Assembly: GCF_000524195.1 (NCBI RefSeq)
Contig: NW_020170395.1
Span: 1,000,814 to 1,064,813, forward strand
DNA: 64,000 bases
Source of the DNA: Echinococcus granulosus
Lineage: Eukaryota; Platyhelminthes; Cestoda; Cyclophyllidea; Taeniidae
Reading direction: 5' to 3'
Positions 24,434 to 37,230 of this stretch are shown here, in pieces (position 1 is the first letter of the stretch; each line of letters starts with the position of its first letter). A program made the position numbers and the translations under genes. The notes under the pieces were generated by a model that saw nothing but the letters and a program-made list of their open reading frames with translations, was not told the DNA's origin and did no database searches.

Positions 24434-27400
24434 CAAAGTAGGCATTTATTTCGAAGAGTTATGTAGTAAAAGTAAGGGCAATGTACATAAAATAGTGAGA
24501 GAAGGAGTGCAACTTTAGGCTTGAGTGATGCCACTGCTGCTTTCGTCAAAGCACGGTGTCTGGAACAGAGGCGTAGGGACGATCCTTTGGCTGCGGCGAC
24601 ATCGTTGGAGATGGCCCCAAAATCACAAAGTCGGGAAGATTCCTCCTGGCAATGGACGCACAGATGTATGTACACAGGGTGTGTGCTTTAGATAGCCTTT
24701 AGGCTCAAATTAAACCCAAAAACGAGCCGAGTAAAGAGAGCAGGATTTTAGGTTAGTTGGGAGCAAATCGTGAGAAGAAAGGCAAAAATTACATCCCCAT
24801 GAGCCTTATGATAATGTTAGACCTTTTAGAACAACGATGTGGCGGGCAAAGGAGAACTTCGCTTTGGTAAGGTTAGGAGACCATTGGTGGCTTACCATCC
24901 TTCACAAAAAAAAAACACTCGATTAGTGTGTATTTTGAAGCAGATAACAGGGTTGAAATAACCTAGGTTATACCGGTTGACAAAGTTGTGGATGTTTATA
25001 AGGACGCACGGTGAGAAACGAAGATAACTAATTGCAAATAAGTGTTGGTAACCCACCTATGTTAAGAGGATCAAAAGAAGGAACTCCACACAACGGGACT
25101 GGACTATTACCACCACGGACGTATTTTCGATTGTTTTCAAGCTTACCAGCATCAAATTGGTGCAATAAGCATCAGCCTCACATACGCAGTAAGGCAGAAA
25201 CACAAAGTGAAGAGAAAAGACCTCCACAAGTACTTGTGACCACTTTCACCTAACTTTAAGAAGCACCTTAATTAGCCTTACCTGCTACACCAAATGGTCA
25301 CGCTAGTACGACAGAAGACATACGCGTTATCAAGGAGGATAGTCTCCATCAGGAGAATGGAATAAAAGTCGGGAACGAATACGACTTCTGTTGCAAAGCG
25401 GTATAGGTGCATTGCCAAAGCGTTTGCTGCCATTGAAGGCAGATGAGGTAGGCATCCATCTGACGATAAGAAAAAGAGTAGAACTTACTTAAATTCAAGC
25501 TACCATTAAGCTGCAAGAGATAAGGAAACAGTTAAGCGTGCTTTGAAAATCGTTCTCTTTTCACCTCCTGCTCAGGCTACAAAGGTGATAAGATGAACCC
25601 TGTTAAGAAATGTCATTCTTTTTCACCGGCTGTTAAATAGCATGTAAATTGAATCGATTCCAAAATATATATTAGCGGATCGCATTCTTATCTTGTATTT
25701 AGAAACTTGATTATGACGTTTTAAAATGGAAATTCCGCAATCAAGATTGGTCTGTTTATAATGCTACATGAAAGAAAAACTGAAGTCTGCACCCCTATTA
25801 GACATTTTAACGAAATTTATTCTCATAGTGCCTGAAGTATTTGTCAATCAGGTTTACATAAATACCAGCCATGAAACCAACCTTTCAGTGGTCTGTCCAT
25901 TTCAGGATTTCCTTCACTCTCCTGCCCGTTTTCTTTCGCACGCACAGCTTTAAAGCATCCTGAAGAATCCTGCCAGGAGATTATCTCCTCCATCAGGGTC
26001 GGATGCGCCAGCTGGAAGTAGCCCCCAAGTCCACAGTAGACAACTGAAAGCAGAGGACAGCTGTAGCATAAGAAGTCTGGTAGACACATAAGTAAGTAAT
26101 GTCCCATTAACATCAATTTTGGATTACCAAGTCTAGCTTACCTGAGAAAAATCACACTTTTGTATTGCAATAAAGATTGAAGCAAATTCATAAACATTGT
26201 CTTGACGCGGTTTAATTTGCAAACAGATGGATTTTGACTCAAGTGTATTTCGTTTGCTAACATTTGAGGCGTAACGAACGTGCCGTATTTGCATACAATT
26301 GATTTGTGGAAATTAAAAACACCTGTAAATAACCTTACTTATCTCGAGCACGTACAAAGGAAAAATTCTCACACAAATAGTACGTGATAGAAATTTGGAA
26401 TATAATACTTGGCAGAGAACGTATTAAGTCTCCCAAATGTTTAGGCGTAAAAACAGTACGGCCATGGATTCGAGTTACGAAAAAAAAATGCCATTGTCAG
26501 GAAATTCACATCGAATAACGATTCATTCGTCGAGAAAAGCAAGACATATGTACTTAACAATAACTAATAATTGAAAAAAAGTAGAGGCAGAAAAAGGCAC
26601 CTATATTTACTGATCCAGCTACAAAAACAAGACATAAAATGATGTAAACCCAGATAAGAAACTATACTGTAAAATGATGATAACAGAAAATCTTGCTGGC
26701 ACTCACTCTGCTCCATTAATAAACTCCGAATATGCGTGGAGAAATTCCTTCTTGGGTAGTTTAGCTCGAATTCAGACAGCACCGAGTAGCAGAGAGTTTA
26801 ACTTATTTGATAAACATCCATCCGTGTCAGATTTCTTGTTCAACAGTCACTCTATAAAATCAATTACAATGATAAAGTTGAGCTACTCTTAGAAGAGCCT
26901 GATAATAAAACACCTGGCGCGTTAGCTGAAGATTGCGACGTATTCCTCCAAAAAACATTTCCTCGCAAATTTTAGATATAACACAGCCAGCTTTCGTCCC
27001 ATTGGCCAATTCAGCCAGACAATTTTCGTTTTGCGTCGAGGATATAACTTAAGTAGAGCTATGGACAATCTCAGAGTACTTGTAGGGCTCTCTGATACAT
27101 ACATTGTATTTCCCATATATGTATTCGCCTTCCATTCAAGCATGGAAAGGAAGCCGAGTTTATGCGACAGTATGTAGTCACTCATAGCGTCGAAGGAATT
27201 ATTTATCAACGCTGACAATTTACATACACGCTTAATGATGTAAGGTGGCAATAATTCAGTGCGACAAATGTAGCCAATTGAGTCTAAAAGACAAGTAGCA
27301 AAAAATTACCACGAACCACGTAAAATAGCCAGTCCCAGTAGACTGTCTATGATGAGGCTTCTGTATTTGTTTCCATAAAACTTCACAGCCTGAGCAAGGG

Positions 27401-28190
27401 AATCAATACACCTACAAATCTTGTTAGTGTACGTTTCGGAACGAGGAAATGGCCACCCTTGTGTGGACTGCAGGATGTTGGAGAAGAATGTAAAAGTCAC
27501 GAACACATTCACCGAAAGCATTCGCCCATCAGAAGCATCAATGGGCTAGTTGAGGACTACTAACGCTACAGATTGAATAGGGGCTCTAGGTCACCTGAGA
27601 TTAGTATCCAAAGCAGACTTTATTTCAATCACAAAAGTGCTATTTAAGGGATTGTAAAAATAAGTTGCACTGCTATAAAATTATTTTGTGAACTAAGAGG
27701 TTGTGGGAGCTCTTATTGGCTTCCTACCTGTGGCAGTTATTATTTTCTTATAAGACAACAATTACCCATATGCGTGTTTTGTAGAGTTACCGGTCCTCAA
27801 ATTTTGATTGATTTGTTGGATTGACTACTGCTTCCGAAGGCCAAAGTAAAACCACTTAAATTGGTGTACTGTTCACATTAATATTCTGCTAACACCAGGT
27901 CGTTTCGACACCTTGAATTCATAAATGCTATCAATGTTAAGATGCAGAAGTGGGTTGCTGAAAATCATTCCATAATGCTGACATCGCTCGGATGGATAAA
28001 AGAATGTAGCACATCTCCACTAGTTGCAATTATGCCAATAATCTGGAAATTATTATCTCTGTTCTTGCCATATTTTCACCTCCATTTTAAACATTTGTAC
28101 GCAGTGATATTTGTAATGCTGAATCATATCTGTATTCAAAAAGTCTTTATTAGTAGATTTAACCATCCTTTCTTTGTCGGCTTGTAGCAC
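24434..28190. other. Intergenic AT-rich spacer
   Basis: No exon chain or family match. Minus-strand ORFs at 26922-27251 and 27306-27521 are open but have no recognisable domain and no convincing splice context. I see nothing else. Confidence 0.4.
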
Positions 28191-28191
28191 T

Positions 28192-28508
28192 CACAGTCTT
28201 CATTTAGCTGTGATAAGGCAATGTTGCATAAAGGAACAGGAGCTAGTAACATAAGAAAGAGCTGAGAAGCTACCAGCATGGCTCGAAAACCGTGCCACAG
28301 AGCAAATGTGCAACCTACAGAGACCGAAGTGTCCACGTTATTGATCGCACAGTTAAACAAGGTGTCAAATCACTATACAGCTCCTCTCCTCTTCCAGGCA
28401 TCGTCTTCAGACTCCCCTAGGCTACTATTCTGCATCAGTCACCACAACGTAGTCGGTGCCTTCAAAACCACCCACGAACTAGCGGCACCCCAATTGAATT
28501 TTCTCCCG
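28192..28508 (+). repeat. Repeat module R1b, copy left of the assembly gap
   Basis: The reverse complement of 28215-28300 matches window positions 1-75, including an exact 22-base run starting tgtggcacgg and the block atgcaacattgcctta. On the plus strand the core (gagctgagaagctaccagc, then atggctcg, agagcaaatg, acagttaaac) resembles 28640-28750 and 35190-35285. The repeat runs into the gap. Confidence 0.65.
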
Positions 28509-28509
28509 A

Positions 28510-28609
28510 NNNNNNNNNNNNNNNNNNNNNNNNNNNNNNNNNNNNNNNNNNNNNNNNNNNNNNNNNNNNNNNNNNNNNNNNNNNNNNNNNNNNNNNNNNN
28601 NNNNNNNNN
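28510..28609. other. Assembly gap of 100 N
   Basis: Exactly 100 undetermined bases, the conventional scaffold-gap length, so true size is unknown. Related repeat copies on both sides suggest the assembler broke on a repeat array or a recently duplicated element. Confidence 0.95.
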
Positions 28610-28635
28610 GTCAGATCAGATATGATTAGGATAGG

Positions 28636-28765
28636 GAGGAGCTGAGAGACCACAAGCATGGGCTGAAGGTCGTATCGCTGAGCGGAAGTAAAATCTTCGA
28701 GGACTGACGTGTCTGTATGGTTAGGCCTACAGTTAAATCAAATACCAAGTCGCTACAGATCTGGT
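28636..28765 (+). repeat. Repeat module R1b, copy right of the assembly gap
   Basis: Same orientation as the left copy. Blocks gagctgagagaccac, agcatgggct, gagcggaagt and acagttaaatcaa match the left copy and the 35.2-kb copy in order. The copies are diverged, so this is not a simple recent tandem duplicate. Confidence 0.6.
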
Positions 28766-29950
28766 TATTTATTTAAAAAACAGATTGAATTATGGCTATT
28801 TCCGTAAAAGAAAATGCTGGTCTATTTTTCTGATTTCCATGATAATAATCAACATCTTTTTCTATCTTTCCTATTTTTACTAAACAGCCCCTAATACCAC
28901 ATTAACGCTGCTTTTGGTATCCCACTGCAAATTCTTGTTTTATGGCTGTTTAAGAAAAAGTTACATTTTATGATAAGTGTGGAAGATTTATAAATACTAT
29001 TTAAGGCAATAAATTTGTTTTTAGTTTCTACTTACGGCGTTAAATATCGTAAGCACGTCACCTTCGCCTTCGACCCATTCATCAAGAAACAGTTTTCTTT
29101 TCTTTCATGGATTATTTGCTAATGCATGAGATTTTTACGCCAGCATTGTACCATCCAATAGTCGTATTAATGGAAAGTGAAGAGTCATATCTTGATTGAC
29201 AGAAATGGCTTCTAGGCTGGAGTATTTAAGTTCTCCTTAATTCCAGTACTACGGCAACTAAATAGTTAATGTATGTAGAGGTATTCGTTTGGCGCAAAAA
29301 TGGTAGGTATCATTTTTAGTTGGTTTATATTCATTTGCTATTAGCCTGCTGAAAAGCCATTTACTCTTTTCAGCGCTTCAGGCTGCATAGGCACCATCCT
29401 CTGTCTCAAACGTTCCTCCAAGTGTTGTTGATTTTTTCCCTGTCTAATGCTCTACTTTATGGATATTTTGCTTACTGTTTAGAGCCTTAAGACGAAAGAT
29501 TATTAGTCATTGACACCTTACCGCTGTCTCTACTTTTAGTAATCATTATTTTAAACCAAAAGAGATGAAATGAATGTCTAAATATGGGCTACTTGAAGCC
29601 TATTAAAATAGTGATTCGACTTTAAATGAAAAAATTGCTATTCTGACCCCAGTTAGGGAATTTTTCAATGAAGTCAAAATTGTCAACTTTCCCTTGTAAA
29701 AAGTGCTGAGAATGCAGAGGAAGATGTGTACGAAAGCAAAATTGTTGAATGAAAAATGAACTTGCTTATAAATGATAGAAGGGTTTTATATAAAGTAGGA
29801 CAGCCAAGATGATGGATAAAGCGTTTCTGAGTTTACTGGTGGAGTTGTAAAGGTGATTATAAGTCCTGCCGCAGTATCACTAACACCGTCGGCAATGCAC
29901 TTGTGTCTCATTTCTTCATCAGACGCTAATTGGATTATGAGGGGCTGCGT
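28766..29950. other. AT-rich spacer
   Basis: No supported exon, RNA gene or repeat; long T-rich runs only. Confidence 0.4.
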
Positions 29951-31254
29951 AAGGTGGTCACATGCCACCCCACAACCACAGCAAGGAGGTGCAGCAAGCC
30001 CACCAATTCGACGGCACTTTCGGCATGTGAGCCGCAGTGAAACTCAAGTGGTATCCGGGCTCAAACGAAATCAAATACCCCTTTGCTCTTTCATCTAGCA
30101 GGTGAAGCTCTTCCATGAGAGCTGCTGTCTGGGCGCTGCCATTGTGGTCATCAATCCAACACTCATGTATAGAAACATGCCCATGTTAGATGTGAGGGAG
30201 ATTTAACTCTCAGAAGCACAACTTTAAGCCCTATTTGATGAAAAATGGCATTATGCTTCGCAGGAAGACAAAATGAACAAGTTAGTAATTCATGTATGTA
30301 AGCGATTCCTCCTCTCAAAGTTGGCCACAAAACCGAAAATCCAAACTAATTAAACTGTCTTGTAAATAAGAAGACCGCAATTCTTTCAATGGAATGAGAC
30401 TCTAAAATTATGAAATAATTCTAAAATACAAATAAGGCGTCAACATGGAAATTGCTGGAAAAGGGATGTAAGTATGGCGATCTGAGTCTTCCTCCCATGC
30501 AGTGAACAATTTTAAAAGCGCCAAGATGAACCTTTTCTTAATAATGTTGATCGTTCTAATTTGATCACACCGTAAATAAAAAAAGTAATAAAAGTATACG
30601 CTTGTAAGCCGCAAGAAATTAAGATTAAGAATCGCGTAAATACCAAAGGATAAAAGCAGGAAATTTGAAAGTGCAACATTTCACTAACTCTTCGAGACTT
30701 AATATTCAGCACCATTAAAACGTAACTGCTAAACAGTAAGGAGAAAAATGAAGTAACAAACCGACTGATGGAAGTAAGATGTTTGGCCCCAAGTACTGCG
30801 ATGCCCATACACACATCTTGAAGAGCAGTGAATTGTACACGAGAGCAGCAAGAAATGCGAATGGACAATCAGAGCACTTGCAGCAAGATCCCCAACAACA
30901 ATCATAGCACCATCAGCTTAGTGAGGCTCACAGAAGCAGCAGATTGTATAAATGCAGAAACAGCACCCAACGCCACAATTTATTGGCCCGCAATTCAAAA
31001 GTGAGTGGTGCTCAGCATCTGATTGGTTTATGCACCTGCGTGTTGGCGCCTGCTGATGGATAAAGAGTAAGAGGCGGAGAAAAAAGGGTAGCGAGTGTGC
31101 AAAACCAATTATACACTTTATACACACACACACACATCAAATGCCCTCTACACGTACTCACATAAGTGAGGGCGCTGATCTCTCTGCATCGATTAGTGCC
31201 TTCTGCTGCTTGTCTGAAGAAGGCGGAGGCGGAGACGTCGTCTGTGACAGTCAT
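29951..31254 (-). other. Possible small spliced gene or coding island
   Basis: A minus-strand ATG at 31254 opens a 31-codon frame (beginning MTVTDDVSASAFF) that ends at a strong donor, TAT|gtgagt, at 31162. About 1 kb on, a minus-strand exon beginning at 30128 after gcgcccag is in compatible phase (TAALMEELHLLDERAK) and stays open to a TGA near 29950. An overlapping frame reads CRKCRRIGG followed by a Cys-rich stretch, a possible zinc knuckle. I do not recognise a family. It could be a short gene, a decayed one with a frame change near 30040, or chance. Sense and antisense ORFs overlap here. Confidence 0.2.
31122..31137. repeat. (AC)n dinucleotide microsatellite
   Basis: Eight consecutive AC units, tacacacacaca onward. 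Short and perfect; likely polymorphic. Confidence 0.85.
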
Positions 31255-32719
31255 CAGCGCGTGCGGTGCGCTTATGGGTGCGTGCTCAAACTGCTAAGGC
31301 GCATGAACACGTAAAGTAGTGATTTGCACCGTTGAATCACAGTACGGGAAAGACTGAGAGCGTAGTGACGGATGTTGCTCTGTTTGAGGCGTTTACTAAT
31401 CGTTGGCATACCGATAGTTGTGGCAGAATGTGAACTAAAGAAATCACTCACACTTAAAAGCAGACGTTTTTTCATCTTTGGAGAACGGCTGTAGCATGAG
31501 TGATTAAGGTAGCGTCGGTGACGGACTGTAGCATAAAATTGGTTTTTTAATTTTGGTAAGGCTTTTACTCCTTCCCAGCAGTAAAAATCAGCTATAGCTT
31601 TTAAGATCGTAAGGATTTATTAAAAATTCTTGTCCACCGAAGGGGAACAGGACACAGCGTTTAAGACTCAAATCCGCTTTTCTGGAAGGCAGGTAGATTT
31701 TGCGACCACAGTTAATAATTTCATAATATCAAGCTTTAAATTTGGTTTGCTTTTTACATTGACCAGCCTTTCTAAATTTTTTTAATGCGTTACATAAGAT
31801 ACGTCATTAACCACAATCTGAATCGTCACAGTACAAGTGCGAGTTTCTTTTGTCGCCCCTACCTCCTTGAATAGGTGTTTTGCACTTTTAAACTGAGAAT
31901 GGCAAAACATTTCGTGAAACAAGCAAAAAGAAAGAGTGCTCATCCCGTATAATTGTCAACTTTTAAGACAATTCTTCGTTGTCTTCCTAACTACTGGACT
32001 TTTGGGGTGATGTTACGAAGTTCCATGTGAGATATCGGCGAATTCCCCGCCAAAATGGACATACACGGAACCTTTATGAACTAAAGGGTAAGCGAAGAAG
32101 GTTTTAACAAAGGCGTCAGTAGAATACGCAAAAATTACACATGAAGTTTAGAAGGAAGGTCCTTTTGCCGTGTAATAATGCAAAATCCTGGTTTGTGAAT
32201 GCCCCATGCCAAGATCTGGGGGGCATTTAAACACTTGAATAATGGAACAGGACAAGAATGTCGGAGGAAACTAACTGTACTGTAGGCACACTTATGATGG
32301 TCTTTGGATATTCTATTCTTCATTATTAGCGAAATTTTGAAAGCCGAATTATGAACAAAATCTGTTTTGCCTCATAATAAAGTGTCTCTTTTTGGGTTGG
32401 CGATCAGTATGGCCAAGTACGAGAGCAAACCATGCCCTGCATCAGAATATCAAGATCTTTTCAATCAAACATCTTCAAGGTTTAAAGAGAGAGAAACAAA
32501 AACTAATCGCCTCATACTTTGAATGTCTCGACGTGTATTTGGAAGGTAAAAACTTTAAAAGTTAATTTACAAACGGCCTTGTTAAATTAAAATGCTAGTT
32601 TTTATGAAATTTTATAGATTCTAAAAACTGTCCAATATTATTTAAGTAAGGTGAGTCCCCACAATATAACATTCGTAATTCGACATTCGCAAAGTGCAAT
32701 TTAAATACTTTTTTAAGTT
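31255..32719. other. Spacer
   Basis: Somewhat CpG-richer up to about 31.45 kb, which could be the promoter of the candidate gene below it, then AT-rich. No gene is supported. Confidence 0.35.
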
Positions 32720-33136
32720 TTGGGATTGTTTTCTAGTTATCAGCACTTAGTAAGCCAACCGAGCTCCATGAAAAAGGGAAATTGGGATGTATTTGGCGGG
32801 GATGCGATGGCACAACTAATGTTGCGTAGATTTGTCGCTTACCTTTTACCCAGTTGCAGCTCTTGCCTGCGGAGGATGGCTGCGACCTCTACTCCATTAA
32901 AACAGCGCCCCATTGTTGATGAGCTCGCGTTTCCTTTTATTCCAGATGACAAGGCATTGGCGAATTCGCGCGCTGCTGAGCTACTTTGGAGACACCTTGG
33001 GGCTATTAAAAGCGCCATTTTACTCCCACGGAAGATCAATGCAGTGATACCCACGGATACGATAGCTACGCCTCCAATTTTATCCTCACCCACCCTAACC
33101 GCACATGCGGAAATTTTGAGCTTACGAACATTTTAA
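32720..33136 (+). other. Coding-looking island of undecided strand
   Basis: Plus strand: after a good acceptor context (cttaccttttacccagttgcag at 32860) the frame MAATSTPLKQRP runs to a TAA at 33134. Minus strand: an overlapping frame containing IGGVAIVSVGITALIF, a short hydrophobic segment, ends at a donor aaaag|gtaagc at 32839. The codons have purine-any-pyrimidine character in both readings, which does not reveal the strand. I recognise no family. Confidence 0.2.
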
Positions 33137-34134
33137 TCTGTAGTGGGTCACAAAAACTCGATGCTAATTCAACGTTTACCTATTTTTGCGTGCAATGCGC
33201 GTTTCTTTCCATGGAATCGCACGATCAAGATGGGTAGTTGATGGTGGAATTGCTGACTACTCCACTTTACAGAAGGTAGTTTCAAATACTAATATAAAAG
33301 GCCGTGGTCTTTCTACGAGGCAATATTTACGTTTGAATGTCTTTAGAAACTATGTGAAATTCTAGTTTTACGCTTCAGTGTTACATACGTTATTACTGCG
33401 TCTAATTTGTTTCGAGTTATTTACCCGTAGCGCTATTTTATGGGTACATGACTTTAAAGTGTCTTAAACTACCACTATGAATTCGTTGAACACGAAGTGC
33501 TAGCACAATCTACGATTTACTTGCTTTGTGGTGATGATTTCTTTCTGGGTGTAGCTCATCCAATCACAGATACTGCATTCGTTGTAGTCACTGCATCAGT
33601 CGCTCAGTGGTAGCTCTGTGTTAAACTATTTTTCAAGCACACCTAGTCATCAAAATGATCACACATTGTTTAGCAATGGGGGATAATTATAAGCAAATTG
33701 TTTAGTTTACAGGTTTTCGAGTTTATGTGCATTCATTATAAATATTAGAAGCAGGGAAGGACTCGTTTATTTTAGGTATGTTAACAACTTCCCTTTCTTT
33801 GTGCTTGGCAACCCAAAGTGTTGTTCGAATGTTTGAATATTATCAATTAATGAATCGACATGGTACAATATTACAATAGTACAATCATCCCTCAGTTAAA
33901 AGCATTCTGTCATTGTATTTTGAATGTTATTGTTCGCCGTGCAGTCGAGACACAGAGGTGGCATTTTGGACACAAAATCACTAGCAGTCAGTATTGCGTT
34001 GGCTTAATATTCGCAAATTAGTTCAATCACGCAGAAGAGGGGTAACCGAAGGCTTTATCTAAATTTGACTAGTATTTGTCACAAGTCTATACGTATATCT
34101 CTCAGAGTCGCCTGCCATTCGAATGTCACTTTCT

Positions 34135-34290
34135 TGGTGTAGAATCCTGCTTGTGCCCTAGCTGTACCGCTAGTCCTCCAGACCTGCTGCACGTTGATAA
34201 TGCAGCGACCATCCGGACTCTTCTATCTTAAGATGCCTTTGGGAATAACTTGGGCGCTATGACTCGCCCAACGCCGGCTAACAAGTCGGA
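34135..34290 (+). repeat. Dispersed repeat R1, highly diverged copy
   Basis: Order of blocks as in R1: a cgttgataatg block (compare cgctgataata at 8.92 kb), ccggactcttct, then gggaataacttgggcgctatgac. Similarity is weak but collinear with the 8.9-kb copy. Confidence 0.4.
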
Positions 34291-35184
34291 ATATAAATAT
34301 TTGAGCAATCCGTTTCAGATACATCATTTATTGGGTTGAACTAGCGAAACCTTGGTACACTTTGTGAACTATGCTGGCATGAAGCGTATTATGTAAACCA
34401 GCAAACCAATGGTACTAATAGAATGTTTAACCCTCTAATAGGCACATTTGTGAAGATGATGATGCGTAGCTCCCCTTCTCGATTCACTCGCTGATTTAAC
34501 GCTTTGACAAATCATAAATAATTTCAGTGTTGGCATTTTTTATTAGCTGTGATTTGCGTGTAACTTTTTATTGAGTGGACTACTTGTCTTCGAAAAATAG
34601 AGTCTTGCACGTTCAGGGACTAAGTGGTATTGGGTAGGCTTCAACAAAGGCCCACGAAATGTCCTGGTTGTTAAAATAAATTAACGTAGTACATTGAAGG
34701 CATTAGCTTACTCTCTTAGACCAACTTGATATTTCGCATGTAGCGTTTGTTGTCTCTTCTATTTTTAATCATAAACGATGTACCACTTAATTAAGTTGAC
34801 AAAGACACATCTCATTGAAGCTAGCATTTCAACTTATTTCGTCGTGCAGCATGAAGACATGCGATTGTCAAAGCCGCACTTCTCATGGCATTTCAATCGA
34901 GACCAACAGGTGCAGTGGTTGTGGAATGATATTCTAAAAAATCGTGAGCGAGGTTAAGGTTGAGCTTACACCAATTTTGGGGCAAAGGTTAACCTTCACG
35001 TTAGGTTATTTGCATTGGAGCAATGGATTAAGTAGTTCTTAATTTTATACATTTTAACATTCGCCCACAAAATCTGAAGGTACGGACTTGAAAACTATAT
35101 CCAATATCCAAGTGAGTTGTAGCAACCCATGACATTCCCAAAGAAAAGACATAATACTAGGACAGAATATGTATTACTGATGTA

Positions 35185-35290
35185 GAGAAGGGCTTGGAGA
35201 CTACTGACATGGCCCGTGGGCCAGGATACCCAGCGGAGGTACAATGGTAGAGCCCTAAGCGCCCTACGAAGAGTTAAACAATCATGAGGT
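35185..35290 (+). repeat. Repeat module R1b, third copy
   Basis: ggagactactgacatggccc, then agcggaggtacaatgg and gagttaaacaatca, collinear with the copies at 28.26 and 28.64 kb. Confidence 0.5.
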
Positions 35291-36940
35291 ATTACAGTTT
35301 TAATAAAAGAATTAATACCAGCTATCCATTGTATATACTGTGTGCAGATTGGTTATTTTTTGTTGTAACTTCCTTCGAGTAAACTCGATCTTATGAAGTT
35401 TAAATTTTTGCTCCCATTAATTTGACAGGTACCTCTTTGCACGGCATTCTACACTCCTCTCTACCCACCCAAATACTAGACACAGCAGATTAATGACTAG
35501 TTTGAATTATTACACTCCACACATCTTACACCTAATTGTATTATTGCGATACTTGTTGACGGATTATAAGCGGTGCTTGTTTAAGTAGTCACAACTTCTT
35601 ACCCGCACGGCACATAACACGGCTCTCTGCTAATACATCTTTAATTTAAAAAATTTTGACATTGAAAATTGTGACGTCATTAACATCTCATCAGGTAGCT
35701 TCGGTTCCCTCTCACTTTACTGGCTGGCGCCTATAGCCATGGATCCTTAATCCGAACTCCCAGATGTCAGTTGGTGAACCACTTTCCCAAATAAAAATAA
35801 ATTGGAATTCTCCTACATACCACTCAAAAGCAGAACGTTTTTAGGAATCACATAAGATTATTTATAAAAGCATCCCATTCAAGCTTCGCTCTTTAATTCC
35901 GTGAATACGTTTTGTCGCGCAAGCACTTTCTCGGTGTTTACATTCAGCACATAACTGTACCTCGAAAGACAATGTTGCTTTAATTTCATAAGTTTCTGGC
36001 TCTCAAGAACAAATTTTGTTTTGCAAATTTCTTGCTTGTGCTGAGGTATGAGCGGTCAGCAATTCCACCGAAGTCACACACACACCGTAATACAATGCTA
36101 CTTAAATCGCCACACTCATGTTGCAGCGTGTTTCGGCATCGGTGTGGAGCTCGTCAACACGCTGCGACAGGGCGTAACTGCACCGTTGGGGTGCAATTAA
36201 TAAAGCTCCACCGGCACGACGAGCATTAGCATGCTTGTGCTTTCAAGCACGTCGTTTGGAGCGCGACCTGGAGGTGTCCCATGAATCACCCCGACAAGTT
36301 AAAAGGACCTTTACATCACGACTCGGCTCTGCCGAACTGAGCTGAACGTCTACTTCGAGTCTGCTTGCTTAAAATCTCTTTTAAAACAATCAAAATAGAT
36401 CTAATATGCTAGGAAATCCTTTTAACTGACAACCATTTCTATTTTTTGAGTGAAATTGACAAATTTTGGATTTGCAATGCCATTTGGTTCTAGAAGTATC
36501 TGTCCTCTGTTGCTCAGAAGGAACTTTTGCATGTACGAGATTTAAAACTTGCGGCACCCTCTGTTGCCAATGCAAATGACCCGATAGTAATAAATAGTCA
36601 AAGCAGCCATAAATATCATGGAGAATAATAATATTTACTGGCGATTTGTTAAACTGCCACAAAGCAATTGAATAAGTCTTTGATATCTGGTACCTTGTGA
36701 GGAATATCTCACTAAAATAAATCATAATCGCCTTATTTAGACAAAATGTAGCTTCCTCCTTTTTCTATTTCACCTTACTTTTTTGTTTCATTTAGGGATT
36801 GACTGTTAAGTGCTGTAAAATAGGCATCAGGTCAAACTTGCGAATCACATCCTTTGTCAATGATCGGCGTGATTGATGAGCTTCAAAACTGAACTCATCC
36901 TCCCAATTCATCGTAGATCTTGAGTGAACTAATTACAGGT

Positions 36941-36946
36941 TTTATT
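36941..36946 (-). terminator. Polyadenylation signal AATAAA of the CNTNAP-like gene
   Basis: TTTATT on the plus strand, i.e. AATAAA on the minus strand, about 285 bases past the stop codon at 37231. Plausible 3' end. Confidence 0.5.
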
Positions 36947-37230
36947 AACAATGATTGGACAGATATCTCACTCTCATTATTTTCACTTCTTACTGTTAAT
37001 TAAGAAAAGTGGTGCAGTGGTGTCTTCTCTAAGTCGCTTTAGCTAATCACTTAATTGGAAGGGGAGATTACAATCCCGGTTCAGCCGATAAGCCTTGAGT
37101 GGTACTCAGACTACATTGAAGTGAGTAGTGTTCACATACAGAGGCCACCCACGAACGGCTCAGCAATTGCATCACCTCAAGTCACCCGACATAGCAAATG
37201 GCAATTGGTGGTACGAATTGGGGCTCGGAT

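Larger units (their letters stand above)
33137..36940. other. Intergenic spacer with degraded repeats
   Basis: Contains the diverged R1 copy at 34.13-34.29 kb and the R1b copy at 35.19 kb. A CpG-richer patch at 36.03-36.30 kb has a short minus-strand open frame (ALSQRVDELHTDAETRCN) after a possible acceptor. It ends in a stop and connects to nothing, so I do not call it. Confidence 0.4.

Noticed and set aside
26922..27251. 109-codon minus-strand ORF
   Set aside because: Composition typical of AT-rich spacer; no motif or splice support.
36100..36190. Minus-strand frame ALSQRVDELHTDAETRCN after an acceptor-like cag
   Set aside because: Short, ends quickly in a stop and has no partner exon.
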